From positions 1 through 55,091 of the forward strand of contig JAGGRA010000079.1 in NCBI GenBank assembly GCA_018613035.1: 55,091 bases of DNA, given 5' to 3'. How positions within the stretch are numbered: the first letter of the stretch is position 1; every line of letters begins with the position of its first letter. The DNA is from Pseudomonas sp. ISL-84 (GTDB lineage: Bacteria; Bacillota; Bacilli; Bacillales; Cytobacillaceae). The position numbers and the translations under genes are program-made. Below the pieces are notes generated by a model that worked only from the letters and a program-made list of their open reading frames with translations, did no database searches and was not told the origin of the DNA. Below, piece by piece: positions 1 through 8,528 of the stretch.

Positions 1-1
1 C

Positions 2-19
2 ACCCCCTCCTACTCGATT
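2..19. repeat. Left copy of 18-bp terminal inverted repeat
   Basis: The reverse complement of these 18 bases is identical to positions 55074-55091 at the other end of the window. Read outward it resembles a strong ribosome binding site (AGGAGGGGGT). It probably marks the edge of a repeated sequence at which the assembly stopped. Confidence 0.7.
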
Positions 20-402
20 TGAAAAAATTAAGTTTAACCTATGTAAACATGGTAAAATGTAAAAAAAAGAATAGGCTGGGTAGTGCTATGGTATTTTTGG
101 GGTTGGCTGCAGGGCTAATACTATTGATGTCAGGAATTGTTGGCGTTTCTTCATCTAAAGCTGGAAATGAATTGGCTATTAGTGGATTGCTTGTGGTTAT
201 GGGAGTAACTTTAATTGTATTTGTTGTTTCCTATTACAGAAAGCGGAATAAAAAGAAAAAGGGCGAGGGTGACGATTGCTGTGATTTCTCCTTCGGTTAT
301 TTGGATTGCCCTCTAAGCGGGCATTCTAGTAAAAGGAAAGACAGCGGCCTGTTTGATTGTGAAACAACTGATTGTGATTGCACCCCGGAGTGCGGAAATT
401 AA
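19..402 (+). CDS. Small membrane protein with Cys-rich tail, unknown function
   Basis: I do not recognise the family. The 127-residue product has two hydrophobic segments (about residues 23-45 and 52-72), a lysine/arginine-rich stretch after the second one, and a soluble tail with many Cys and Asp residues (CC near 87-88, several single Cys, final CDCTPEC). The tail could bind metal or form disulfides, but that is inference. The listed TTG start lies in the terminal repeat and has no clear ribosome binding site; an in-frame ATG at 49 is an alternative. The frame is open to the window edge, so the gene may be 5'-truncated. The stop codon abuts the start of the next gene, suggesting co-translation. 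Confidence 0.5.
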   Translation: MKKLSLTYVNMVKCKKKNRLGSAMVFLGLAAGLILLMSGIVGVSSSKAGNELAISGLLVVMGVTLIVFVVSYYRKRNKKKKGEGDDCCDFSFGYLDCPLSGHSSKRKDSGLFDCETTDCDCTPECGN

Positions 403-774
403 ATGATTAAAGATTTTTTTAAAGATATGCTTCTCCTAAAATTCATGCCCTGTCACCGGAAACCTGAAAGGTCATTACATTTACGGGGAAGGCAATTTCC
501 GGTTTGCTATCGCTGCATGTTTATATTGGCAGGCTATACGGCAATCATACCGCTGTCATTTTATGCGGAAACAATTTCTTCTCCAGTCTTCCTTATTATG
601 GGGATTTTTCTCCATATCCCTATGCTTTTGGATGGTGTTTCCCAGCTTAAAAAATGGAGAGTCAGCAATAATTTTTTAAGAAGTCTAACAGGGTTACTGA
701 GCGGGGTGGGTATGTCACTCATTATCATTTCAGCTGCTGTTAACTTAGTGCCTATTATTTTTACTATTATTTAA
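403..774 (+). CDS. DUF2085 family membrane protein
   Basis: The N-terminal half carries the DUF2085 signature: CHRKPERS at residues 17-24 followed by FPVCYRCM (Cys35, Cys38). Three hydrophobic segments follow (about 39-56, 61-78, 97-121). The 123-residue length is normal for the family, whose function is not known; the conserved Cys/His set suggests metal binding at the membrane face. The ATG directly follows the stop of the preceding Cys-rich membrane protein with no gap, so the two are probably one translational unit. A terminator-like hairpin follows. Confidence 0.8.
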   Translation: MIKDFFKDMLLLKFMPCHRKPERSLHLRGRQFPVCYRCMFILAGYTAIIPLSFYAETISSPVFLIMGIFLHIPMLLDGVSQLKKWRVSNNFLRSLTGLLSGVGMSLIIISAAVNLVPIIFTII

Positions 775-778
775 TTCA

Positions 779-806
779 ATCGTGCCTGTTTTAGGTGCGA
801 TTTTTT
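779..806 (+). terminator. Rho-independent terminator after the DUF2085 gene
   Basis: A 9-bp stem (ATCGTGCCT against AGGTGCGAT, with wobble pairs) is followed directly by six T. Confidence 0.65.
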
Positions 807-893
807 ACGGTTTCATGAATGAATTGAGCAGGCTTTTGGGAAACTTCTTTATATAAAGCTGATCTGAAAAATAATAAAAAATGAGTGGAGCTA

Positions 894-1730
894 ATGAAAA
901 CCTTTAAAGCAATGGTTTTGGCTGTTGTTCTCCTGTCTTCAGGCGGTTCATCTGTATCTGCAGAGGAAGAGGGGATAAGCTGGCAAATCGAAATGCTTCC
1001 CTGGGAAAAAGCAAACGGAATTCTGCCGAAATACAGCAAATTTACGGTTCTGGATGTTGAAACAGGCAAAAAATTTAAAGTCCAAAGGAGAGCAGGGAGC
1101 CATCATGCGGATGTGCAGCCATTAACAGCCAAAGAAACGAAGATTATGAAAAGCATTTATGGAGGAAAATGGAGCTGGAAGAGGCGCGCCATTATCGTTA
1201 TCCATGGTGAACGATGGATTGCTGCTTCCATGCATGGCATGCCTCATGGAGGCGGTGCATTAAAAAATAACTTTCCCGGCCACTTTTGTATACACTTTTA
1301 TGGCAGTACAACACACCGTACGAATTTTATGGACTTATCTCATAAATTGATGATTTTAAAAGCAGCCGGCAAGCTTGAAGACTATCTGTATAAGGCAAAT
1401 CCTTATGATGTAATCAGTGCATTTGTTGCTGGATTGAAGCAGCAAGATCCCAAGATAGTAAGGGCTATATCCCTTCAAACATTGAATTGGAACAAATTGA
1501 TTCCAAAAATAGAAAATGTAAGACTAAGCGCAATGCCCGTTTTACCTGCTGAAGACTTAGCAGAGGAAGTAAGCCTCGAAATACCGGTGGAAATAGATTG
1601 GTTTATAAAAGATCAGGGGAGGAAGCATTTTCGAGGCAGTATTTACTTGGTCCGTTTCTCCCCGGGAGATTCATGGAAGGTGGATAACCAAAGATTTCTG
1701 CAGGATAATGGTTTCATTTCAAAAAAATAA
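894..1730 (+). CDS. Secreted protein with an L,D-transpeptidase-like His/Cys motif, unknown function
   Basis: The 278-residue product begins with a typical Sec signal peptide (MKTFKAMVLA..., likely cleaved after VSA near residue 23). The centre holds HGMPHGG (about 114-120) and GHFCIHF (Cys132, His134), then GSTTH. This motif set occurs in uncharacterised cell-wall-associated proteins of Bacillota, often beside peptidoglycan-binding domains; the H...C pattern recalls YkuD transpeptidases, but I cannot prove homology. The longer frame starts at GTG 885, yet that codon is part of the ribosome binding site (GAGTGGAG) for the ATG at 894, so 894 is preferred. It stands alone between two terminators. 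Confidence 0.6.
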   Translation: MKTFKAMVLAVVLLSSGGSSVSAEEEGISWQIEMLPWEKANGILPKYSKFTVLDVETGKKFKVQRRAGSHHADVQPLTAKETKIMKSIYGGKWSWKRRAIIVIHGERWIAASMHGMPHGGGALKNNFPGHFCIHFYGSTTHRTNFMDLSHKLMILKAAGKLEDYLYKANPYDVISAFVAGLKQQDPKIVRAISLQTLNWNKLIPKIENVRLSAMPVLPAEDLAEEVSLEIPVEIDWFIKDQGRKHFRGSIYLVRFSPGDSWKVDNQRFLQDNGFISKK

Positions 1731-1762
1731 AAGCTTGAGAAAAAATCTCAAGCTTTTATTTA
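1729..1762. terminator. Bidirectional terminator
   Basis: A perfect 12-bp stem (AAAAGCTTGAGA / TCTCAAGCTTTT) with a short A-rich loop. T-runs on both strands serve the secreted-protein gene and the convergent zinc-ribbon gene. It overlaps the stop codon of the former. Confidence 0.85.
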
Positions 1763-1790
1763 TTACTATTCAAGGGGGCAAGCATTTGTT

Positions 1791-2033
1791 TTATAGCTTT
1801 TCACCAAATTTAACAAATGTACGCTCATCCTCTACAAGTCCGCATGCAGCACATTGTACTCTTTTTTCAGGGCCTTTATATGGCATGTGAAAAGGGGACA
1901 GCTGTTCACTGCTATACTCCTCGAGCACCTGCCCTGTCTGAGGATCCATCTTGATCGATTGTGGAACCTGCTGAATAATATTAAAACGGCTTCTGTTCGT
2001 CTTGCAGTTTGGGCACCGATATGGTGAACTCAT
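1791..2033 (-). CDS. Small zinc-ribbon protein, unknown function
   Basis: The 80-residue protein has two CxxC knuckles: YRCPNCKT (Cys7, Cys10) near the N-terminus and VQCAACGL near residue 60, a spacing typical of a zinc ribbon. A proline-containing linker joins them. The start has a good site (AGGAG, 10 bases upstream of ATG). I recognise the overall pattern as a conserved Bacillaceae hypothetical protein, but know of no demonstrated role; nucleic acid or protein binding is a guess from the fold. Monocistronic, convergent with the secreted-protein gene. Confidence 0.7.
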   Translation of the reverse strand: MSSPYRCPNCKTNRSRFNIIQQVPQSIKMDPQTGQVLEEYSSEQLSPFHMPYKGPEKRVQCAACGLVEDERTFVKFGEKL

Positions 2034-2138
2034 ATAATTATTCTCCTTTCTAGCATATTAGCTATATTTTTTGCATTTGCAAATTTATTTATGTAAAAAT
2101 ACATCTATAGAATATTAATTTTCCTGAATTGGAAGGAT

Positions 2139-2414
2139 GTGCATAGAGTGGAGCCGAACTTTGCTCATTTACTTAATGAATATAGAAAACTCTGGAATAA
2201 TCGAAAGCTTGCCGGAGATGAAGATGCAGAAGCCGTTTTAAAAGAAGCGATCGAAAGAGAACTAAAGGATGAAAATTCCCATCCGAGAGTCCGTAAACCG
2301 CTTTATGAAAAGTTTTTCCTTGCTGTGAAAAGAGTAACAGGCTCAAATTTGGAGCCCGCTGACAAAAATGTCCTCATCCAATTACATATTGAGAAGCTTG
2401 AAAGTTTGAAATAG
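2139..2414 (+). CDS. Small helical cytosolic protein, unknown function
   Basis: A 91-residue, charged, predicted all-helical protein without signal or Cys; no recognised family. The listed GTG (2139) lies only two bases behind GGAAGG; a second GTG at 2148 has an 11-base spacing and may be the true start, giving 88 residues. The gene is followed at once by a terminator, so it appears to be a single-gene transcript. Confidence 0.55.
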   Translation: MHRVEPNFAHLLNEYRKLWNNRKLAGDEDAEAVLKEAIERELKDENSHPRVRKPLYEKFFLAVKRVTGSNLEPADKNVLIQLHIEKLESLK

Positions 2415-2439
2415 GAAGTGTCAGCTTCCTATTTTTTTG
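2411..2439 (+). terminator. Rho-independent terminator
   Basis: ATAGGAAG / CTTCCTAT stem with a 6-base loop, then seven T; overlaps the stop codon of the preceding gene. Confidence 0.8.
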
Positions 2440-2600
2440 TAATCTGGAATTTCTTTCAATTTTATTGCTGTACCGTTACTGCCAATACTTTGGAAAAACG
2501 CCATAATCGTAGGCTTTTCTTTCAAGATTCAAAGTCCTTTCACATTTATCACACAAAACTGATGTATGATGAGGTTAAGATTGTCTTAAGGAGAAAATGT

Positions 2601-3581
2601 ATGTTTAAAAAATATTGGTTTTTCGCAGTGATTTTGATAACCCTCCTTCTTTCTTCTTGTAAAGAAAAAGTCCAGCCCTCAATACCGGAGGATCTTTCTT
2701 TTGCCGCAACTGTCAATATAAAAGATATGACAATTTCGTTTGTGGACTTAAAGAAGCTGGCTCTTGCAGAGGAATGGAAGATGGAAAAGCCTTATACAGG
2801 TTCACTTATCCTGCCGGACCGGGATACGATCCTCTTTTACGGGAACCAGCTGGAAACTGCTGATTTATATTCCTTAAAAGAGGGAAAGAAGATTGGCAGC
2901 TGGGAAACGGGAACCGGCATTGTAAACGGAATTTTGCTGGATAACATGACAGAAGTCGCCCTGGTCGACCAGGACCTGAATAAAATACGCTTTTTTGATA
3001 TAGAAGGGAAGGAACTCAAACAGATCGATACTGAAAGCGATCCGCTTACAATCCTGGAGTCAAAGAAAGCCAGAAAGTTATTTGCGCTCAGCTTTAATAA
3101 TGAAAAACTCGCTGTGATCGATCTTCATACAAAAGAGAAAACGGATGAATTTGTCATCCATCCTTCAGCTGCTGGCGCTTGGCTAAATGAAGAAAGCAAT
3201 GAAATATGGATTGGCGGCCATGGAGAAGGTATTGAAATTGAACAGGATATTCATATCTATGATTCGGAGACTGGAGAGATAAAGAAGACAATCCCGGCCC
3301 CGTCCATGCCGATTAATTTTCTTGAAAAAGATAACCATGTATATGTTTTAAGCCATGGGTCAAACATGTTATATAAACTAAAAGAATCAGGTGAACAGGA
3401 TGCCTCTGTTTCCATCGCTGCCAATCCATTTGAAATGGCTTTTACCGAAGGGGAATTATTGGTTGCCGGCTATGACAGCAACGATGTCCATATCTTGGAT
3501 CCTGAAAATTTAAAATCACTGAAAACGATAAAGGTTGGGGAAGGACCCTTCAAAATTGTTTTAAGGGAGAGAATGAAATGA
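2601..3581 (+). CDS. YncE/YVTN-type beta-propeller lipoprotein
   Basis: The open frame extends upstream to 2418, but the ATG at 2601 has a proper site (AAGGAG, 8 bases away) and starts a lipoprotein signal: MFKKYW, hydrophobic core, lipobox LLSSC with the lipidated Cys20. The remaining ~300 residues consist of repeated short beta motifs (for example VDLHTKEKTDEF, IYDSETGEIKKT, HILDPENLKSLKT) typical of YVTN/YncE seven-bladed propellers. It should be anchored on the outer face of the membrane. Its stop overlaps the start of the response regulator by 4 bases, which makes a sensory accessory role for the downstream kinase plausible (inference). Confidence 0.75.
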   Translation: MFKKYWFFAVILITLLLSSCKEKVQPSIPEDLSFAATVNIKDMTISFVDLKKLALAEEWKMEKPYTGSLILPDRDTILFYGNQLETADLYSLKEGKKIGSWETGTGIVNGILLDNMTEVALVDQDLNKIRFFDIEGKELKQIDTESDPLTILESKKARKLFALSFNNEKLAVIDLHTKEKTDEFVIHPSAAGAWLNEESNEIWIGGHGEGIEIEQDIHIYDSETGEIKKTIPAPSMPINFLEKDNHVYVLSHGSNMLYKLKESGEQDASVSIAANPFEMAFTEGELLVAGYDSNDVHILDPENLKSLKTIKVGEGPFKIVLRERMK

Positions 3582-4258
3582 GCATGCTGAACATCCTTAT
3601 TATTGATGATGAAGCAGATATGCGGCACCTTATTGAAATGTACCTGGGGAATTCCGGATTTCAATGCTATGCTGCAGCAAACGGAAGTGAAGGGTTTAAA
3701 ATTTTTGAAAATATATCAATCGATTTAATCATTCTCGATATAATGATGCCAGAGGAAGATGGGTTTGAGGTCTGCTCAAGAATCAGGGAGAAATCGGATA
3801 TACCGATTATTTTTCTTTCGGCAAAAGGAGAGGAATGGGATAAAGTTAAAGCCCTTCAGCTCGGGGGAGATGATTATATTGTTAAGCCCTTCAGCCCAGG
3901 AGAACTCATTGCCAGAATGAATGCGGTACTCCGGAGAACAGGCGGTGTGAAGATTGATACAGGTTCACTGCAAATTGGAAAAATTACAGTTGAGAAGAAG
4001 GCAAGGAAAGTATCTGTAGAGGGAAAGAATATTGCACTAACACTGAAAGAATTCGAACTTCTCCTGTTTTTTATCGAACATAAAAACCATGCATTAAGCA
4101 GGGAGCAGCTGCTTGAGCGGGTATGGGGGATGGATTATACAGGCAGTTTGAGAACGGTTGATACACATATAAAAACATTAAGAATGAAATTGGGTGTTGG
4201 GGACTATATCCAGACTGTTTGGGGAGTAGGCTATAAATTTGAGGTGCCAGGTGAATGA
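3578..4258 (+). CDS. OmpR/PhoB-family response regulator
   Basis: Receiver domain in residues 1-115: acidic pair Asp10/Asp11, phospho-acceptor Asp54 (LIILDIMMP), Thr/Ser switch region LSAKG, Lys103 (IVKPF). A winged-helix trans_reg_C domain follows from about 128 to 225 with the usual LTLKEFELL and RTVDTHIKTLRMKLG motifs. Cytoplasmic DNA-binding partner of the adjacent kinase; it overlaps the lipoprotein gene upstream and the kinase gene downstream by 4 bases each (ATGA), so the three are translationally coupled. Target genes cannot be named; autoregulation of this operon is likely. Confidence 0.92.
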   Translation: MSMLNILIIDDEADMRHLIEMYLGNSGFQCYAAANGSEGFKIFENISIDLIILDIMMPEEDGFEVCSRIREKSDIPIIFLSAKGEEWDKVKALQLGGDDYIVKPFSPGELIARMNAVLRRTGGVKIDTGSLQIGKITVEKKARKVSVEGKNIALTLKEFELLLFFIEHKNHALSREQLLERVWGMDYTGSLRTVDTHIKTLRMKLGVGDYIQTVWGVGYKFEVPGE

Positions 4259-5658
4259 GGTTTTTGACTAATAGTCTGGCCAAAAAAATGTGGCTGACTG
4301 TAACAGCTGCAATTTTAATTACAATCCTTTATTCCTACTTTTTATCTTATCTTTTTTATGAAAAAATTTATGTGGAAAATGTTGAGGATTCCCTTTTGGC
4401 TGAAGGGAAACGTCTGGCAATGGAGTATGGTGGCGGCCCTTTGGAAGATGATCTCCGGGAGAAAATTGACTGGTATAATTCCAAATCGGAGACAGAAATC
4501 TTTATCGTCAGCAACCCTAGGGAGCTAAGTGCCTGTTTGCCTTTTGAAATAGATTATCAGACTTTGATAGGGCAGGATGAGCGGGAAGAACTCCTTAAAG
4601 GCAATGCTGTACAAAAATTGGGCTATGAAGAAAGGTTCGACCGTAAAATTATGGGTGTGATCATCCCGCTTCTGGACGAAGATACGCTTCAGGGCATCAT
4701 TTATTTATATTTGCCTCTTGCAAAAATTTCCGAAATTACCCAAGGTTTTGCTTATCTCTGGTTCATTGCAGCTACTATTTTTACAGTAATCAGTATTGTA
4801 TTGGGAACCATGCTCGTTAAAAAACTGACCAAACCGCTGCTGGATATGAAGAATGCTGCCGAGCATGTATCTCAGGGACATTATGACGTGCAATTGGCCA
4901 TTGATTCGAAAGATGAGATTGGTCAGCTGGCGAATGCATTTAACCATATGTCTTCTTCTATACAAAAAGAGGACGAACGGAAAAGAGACTTTCTGGCAAA
5001 TGTCTCACATGAGCTCAGAACACCAATAAGTTATGTTAAAGGCTATAGTGATGCCCTTATGTCTGACATGGTCCAATCAGATGAAGAAAGAAACAATTAT
5101 TTAAGGCTTATTCATAGAGAGGCGGGAAGAATGGAACGGCTCGTTGGGGATTTGCTTGATTTGTCCAAACTTGAATCAGATGAATACAAACTGGAGAAAA
5201 TGCCTCTGCCGCTTGCACAGCTTATAGAAGATGCTATAGAAAAATACAAACCTTTTATTCAGGAAAAAGGGCTTGAACTTCATTATGATTTAGACCCGGA
5301 CATTATCATTAATGGAGATGAAGGCAGAATTGAGCAGGTAATCCAAAATATTATGGATAACTCACTTCGTTACACAGAAAATGGGAAAATTAGCATCCGG
5401 TTATTTCAAATGAAAGAAAAATGCTGGATCGAAATAGAAGACACTGGGATCGGCATTCCTGAAGGACATTTAAATAAAATTAAGCAAAGATTTTATAGAG
5501 TGAATAAAGGGCGTACCAGATCGGATGGAGGTACCGGGCTTGGACTTGCAATCGCAGAAAAGCTTGTGAAGCTCCATCAAGGTGATTTAATCGTATTAAG
5601 TGAAGTTAATAAGGGAACAACGGTAAGGATTATTCTTCCTGTCCTTGAATTGGAATAG
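4255..5658 (+). CDS. HAMP-domain sensor histidine kinase
   Basis: Order: TM1 (about residues 13-34), an extracellular loop of roughly 130 residues, TM2 (about 166-188), HAMP (188-240), HisKA with the phospho-acceptor His252 (SHELRTP), and HATPase_c with N box (NIMDNSLRYT), G1 (DTGIGIPE) and G2 (GTGLGLAIAEKL). 467 residues, normal for a PhoR/ResE-like kinase. The extracellular sensor is not a fold I recognise. Coupled to the regulator gene by a 4-base overlap and followed 37 bases later by the FixH-like lipoprotein gene with its own good ribosome binding site. Confidence 0.92.
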   Translation: MRFLTNSLAKKMWLTVTAAILITILYSYFLSYLFYEKIYVENVEDSLLAEGKRLAMEYGGGPLEDDLREKIDWYNSKSETEIFIVSNPRELSACLPFEIDYQTLIGQDEREELLKGNAVQKLGYEERFDRKIMGVIIPLLDEDTLQGIIYLYLPLAKISEITQGFAYLWFIAATIFTVISIVLGTMLVKKLTKPLLDMKNAAEHVSQGHYDVQLAIDSKDEIGQLANAFNHMSSSIQKEDERKRDFLANVSHELRTPISYVKGYSDALMSDMVQSDEERNNYLRLIHREAGRMERLVGDLLDLSKLESDEYKLEKMPLPLAQLIEDAIEKYKPFIQEKGLELHYDLDPDIIINGDEGRIEQVIQNIMDNSLRYTENGKISIRLFQMKEKCWIEIEDTGIGIPEGHLNKIKQRFYRVNKGRTRSDGGTGLGLAIAEKLVKLHQGDLIVLSEVNKGTTVRIILPVLELE

Positions 5659-5695
5659 ATAGAGCAGCTAACTGATATATTAAAGGAGATATATA

Positions 5696-6172
5696 ATGAA
5701 CAGAATAAAATATTTTATTCTTCCTATGCTATTACTGGTCTTTGGCTTAACAGCTTGCGGAGATCATAACGCTGTTGAGGAAGAACCGCAATTTCTTGAA
5801 GTAGAATTATCTATCAACCCGGAGAAAGCAGAGGTAAATGAACCGGTAGTTTTTGAAGCAAAGGTTACGTATGGTGAGGAAGAAGTGACAGATGCAGATG
5901 AAGTAAAGTTTGAAATCTGGAGAGCAAATGATGAAGAGCATGAGAAAATTCTTGTTGAACACGCTGAAAAAGGGATCTACCGTTTGGAAAAAAGCTTTGC
6001 AGTAGAGGGAACCTACTATATATACTCCCATGTAACTGCACGGAGAATGCATAATATGCCTAAAAAAGAGTTTATCATTGGGCAGCCTAGTGAACCTGAA
6101 GAAGATCAAACAAACTCAGGAGCAGAAGATATGGAAGAGATGGAGGACACGGAAGAACATAGCAGTCATTAA
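5696..6172 (+). CDS. FixH/YtkA-like domain lipoprotein
   Basis: Lipoprotein signal with lipobox LTAC (Cys21), then an immunoglobulin-like beta domain (about 34-125: LSINPEKAEVNEPVVFEAKV ... GTYYIYSHVTARRMHNMP) of the FixH/YtkA type, then an acidic tail ending in HSSH. Members of this fold occur beside copper and cytochrome oxidase genes and in cell-surface sensing operons; the Met/His pairs (RRMHNMP) could bind metal. It is the last gene of the four-gene operon, directly ahead of a terminator. A ligand-presenting role for the kinase is inference. Confidence 0.75.
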   Translation: MNRIKYFILPMLLLVFGLTACGDHNAVEEEPQFLEVELSINPEKAEVNEPVVFEAKVTYGEEEVTDADEVKFEIWRANDEEHEKILVEHAEKGIYRLEKSFAVEGTYYIYSHVTARRMHNMPKKEFIIGQPSEPEEDQTNSGAEDMEEMEDTEEHSSH

Positions 6173-6196
6173 AAGGCAGCCAAAGGCTGCTTTTTA
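6171..6196 (+). terminator. Terminator of the two-component operon
   Basis: AAAAGGCAGCC / GGCTGCTTTTT, 3-base loop, T-run. Confidence 0.85.
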
Positions 6197-6605
6197 TATT
6201 TCATCCCTCTTTTTATCCATTATAGGTATTATTACCCGATTATTCATGATCTTGACTTTCATTTTTGTTACATCCCTGTAATAAACGTAAAGATATCCGT
6301 GCGGCTTAAAACCTGTCAATACTAATGTTTTAGTATATAAATGGCATTGTTTTAAGTCGGTTTCCACTATAGTAAAAAATACCCACTTATATATATACCC
6401 ATTTTAATTAGTCTATAAACCTTTTAAAATAAGGATTTACTATTTTATATATGATTTTTTTATTCGTGTGATTTTCTAAAAAAGGCGCTTAATGTACCTT
6501 ATTGTAAAATCAAACCAAAAATATTACGAAAAACCCTGTGATATGATGATTGTGCAAGCAACACAGCACAACAAAGAAAACAAACAACAGGGAGGATTTT
6601 AATAG
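6197..6605. other. Long AT-rich intergenic region with nested inverted repeats
   Basis: No gene is seen in these ~400 bases. At 6305-6356 there is a nested structure: outer arms CTTAAAAC / GTTTTAAG and an inner perfect hairpin ATACTAA-tgtt-TTAGTAT. A TATGAT at 6542 may be the -10 box for the CAP-domain gene, but no matching -35 is convincing. The length suggests regulated transcription of the downstream secreted protein. Confidence 0.4.
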
Positions 6606-7346
6606 ATGAATAAGAAAGTAATTTTTTCAGTAGCAGCGGCAGCAGCATTACTAGTATCTACTCCAGGAGTTAATAAGGCAGACGCAGCTTCAAATTGTCC
6701 TACTCCTGAACAAGCAAAAATAGTTCAATCACAAGCTGGCAATCTAAGCCAGGAACAAATCAATAGCATTCTTCAAAAATATTTAAAAAACTATAATATT
6801 AATTGGGGAAATGTTCAAGAAAATAAACAAGAAGTACAACAGCCGAAAGCTCCAGTACAAGAGCCAGCTAAAGCTCAGGAACCTGCAAAAGCACCAGCTC
6901 AACAGCCTGCACAACAGCAGCAAGCACCAGCTGAGCAGCCAAAAGCAGCAGCACCGGCAACTTCTGAAGTAAGTGCATTTGAACAAAAAGTATTCGAATT
7001 AACAAACCAGGAACGCGCAAAAGCAGGAGTACCAGCACTTAAACTAGATGTTGAATTAAGCAAAGTAGCACGAGAAAAATCTCGTGATATGAATGCTAAA
7101 AACTACTTCAGCCATACAAGCCCAACTTACGGTTCACCATTTGATATGATGAAGCAATTTGGCATCTCTTACCGTACTGCTGGTGAAAACATTGCAATGG
7201 GTCAGCGTTCACCTGAAGAAGTTGTAAATGCATGGATGAACAGTGAAGGCCACCGTAAAAACATTATGAATGCAAGCTTCACACATCTTGGTGTAGGACA
7301 TGTTGCAGACGGCAACTACTGGACACAAATGTTCATTGGAAAATAA
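6606..7346 (+). CDS. YkwD-type secreted CAP/SCP-domain protein
   Basis: Signal peptide of about 27 residues (cut after ADA), a short conserved N-terminal region, a low-complexity Pro/Gln/Ala/Lys linker (about 75-118), and a C-terminal CAP (SCP/PR1) domain from about 122 to 246 with the family motifs FSHTSP, AGENIAMG, VVNAWMNSEGHRKNIMN and YWTQMFIG. This is the architecture of Bacillus YkwD/YlbC-type proteins, secreted or wall-associated; biochemical role unresolved. The linker probably spans the cell wall. ATG has a strong GGGAGG site 10 bases upstream. Monocistronic, with a strong terminator. Confidence 0.88.
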   Translation: MNKKVIFSVAAAAALLVSTPGVNKADAASNCPTPEQAKIVQSQAGNLSQEQINSILQKYLKNYNINWGNVQENKQEVQQPKAPVQEPAKAQEPAKAPAQQPAQQQQAPAEQPKAAAPATSEVSAFEQKVFELTNQERAKAGVPALKLDVELSKVAREKSRDMNAKNYFSHTSPTYGSPFDMMKQFGISYRTAGENIAMGQRSPEEVVNAWMNSEGHRKNIMNASFTHLGVGHVADGNYWTQMFIGK

Positions 7347-7360
7347 TATATGATTTTTTC

Positions 7361-7393
7361 AAAAAGGGCAGCCTGACAAGGCTGCCCTTTTTT
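7361..7393 (+). terminator. Rho-independent terminator
   Basis: AAAAAGGGCAGCC / GGCTGCCCTTTTTT with a 6-base loop. Confidence 0.9.
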
Positions 7394-7506
7394 ATATTTT
7401 ATTTGCTGTAACTATATATTATACTTGTTTATTTAATGTATGTATTTACTTCACGAAAGGAACATTATTTAAAAGACATTACATCAGAAATGACAGGTGA
7501 TTTTAA

Positions 7507-8004
7507 GTGGAAATACGCAAAGGTACAGAACAAGACCTGGGAAAAATTATGGATATTGTTAAACAAACAGTTGATATTATGGAATCTGAGGATAATGACC
7601 AATGGAATCGCACATACCCACAGGATCAAGATTTTTTAACTGATATAAAAGCAGGGACATTATATACTGCTGTCCTGAATGGAAGTGTTACTGGTTCCAT
7701 TACAGTTGATCAAGTTCAGGCTGAAGAATATAGAGGTGCCGGGTGGAGAAAAGATGCGCCATGCTATGTATTCCACCGCCTGGCAGTGGATCCTGAAATT
7801 AGGGGTGAGGGAATTGCCAGCAAGCTTATTAAATTTGCTGAAAGTTATGCTGTAGACCAAGGTGTTACATACATGAGAACGGACACATACTCTCTAAATA
7901 AAAAGGCACAAAGCTTGTTTGAAAAAAACGGATATATAAAAGTTGGCACCATATATATGGACAGGGACTATCCGTTTTATTGCTATGATAAATTTTTAGT
8001 TTAA
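7507..8004 (+). CDS. GNAT-family N-acetyltransferase
   Basis: 165 residues; single GNAT domain. Motif A/acetyl-CoA loop is visible as VDPEIRGEGIASKLI (the R/QxxGxG/A pattern), and motif B as NKKAQSLFEKNGY. GTG start with AGGTGA six bases upstream. The substrate cannot be predicted. Its stop codon overlaps the end of the convergent Hsp20 gene by 4 bases, so no separate terminator fits between them. Confidence 0.85.
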   Translation: MEIRKGTEQDLGKIMDIVKQTVDIMESEDNDQWNRTYPQDQDFLTDIKAGTLYTAVLNGSVTGSITVDQVQAEEYRGAGWRKDAPCYVFHRLAVDPEIRGEGIASKLIKFAESYAVDQGVTYMRTDTYSLNKKAQSLFEKNGYIKVGTIYMDRDYPFYCYDKFLV

Positions 8005-8501
8005 CTCGTTCCATCATTTTTTTTCATATAAATAGGCACCTTTTCATCCCCATTATCACGAATTGGAAGGATGATCGATAAAATTCCATGGGTGAAGGAG
8101 GTTTCAATACTGTTTTTATCAATGGGCAGAGGGATCGTCAGCTTCTTTTCAAAGGTTCTGCTCGGCCGTTCCTTTAAAAAATACCGAAAATGATTCTGAA
8201 AAGAACTGCACTTTCCTTTAATAACAAGGTCATGGTGTATAAGGGATACCTTTATATCGTCTTTCTCCAGTCCAGGAACCTCTGCTTCAATAATAATCCT
8301 TCCGCCAGCTTCGTACATATCACAACGGGGATAAACTTCTTTAGTGGAAAGGAAAGCATTTATTTTTTCTTGTTCAAGGCTGGGAATAAATCTTTTTTTG
8401 CTTAAATCCGAACTTTCCGGCGCACAAAACTCCTTCCAAAAATCTAGATCCTGATATTGGGATGACAATTTAATCAATTCTGTCCATTTTTGCATATCCA
8501 T
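8001..8501 (-). CDS. Hsp20/alpha-crystallin family protein
   Basis: 166 residues. An alpha-crystallin domain occupies about 60-160: YEAGGRIIIEAEVPGLEKDDIKV, RPSRTFEKKLTIPLPID, and the G-I-L motif HGILSIILP. The N-terminal 55 residues are a divergent extension. Small heat-shock proteins are ATP-independent chaperones; Bacillus homologues such as CotM/CotP/GerT are spore-coat proteins, and the presence of a second divergent Hsp20 gene immediately upstream (27-base gap, same strand) favours a spore-related pair, although that is inference. ATG with GGAAGGAG at 7-base spacing. Confidence 0.82.
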   Translation of the reverse strand: MDMQKWTELIKLSSQYQDLDFWKEFCAPESSDLSKKRFIPSLEQEKINAFLSTKEVYPRCDMYEAGGRIIIEAEVPGLEKDDIKVSLIHHDLVIKGKCSSFQNHFRYFLKERPSRTFEKKLTIPLPIDKNSIETSFTHGILSIILPIRDNGDEKVPIYMKKNDGTS

Positions 8502-8528
8502 AATCGGTCTCCTTCCTTAACAGAGAAG

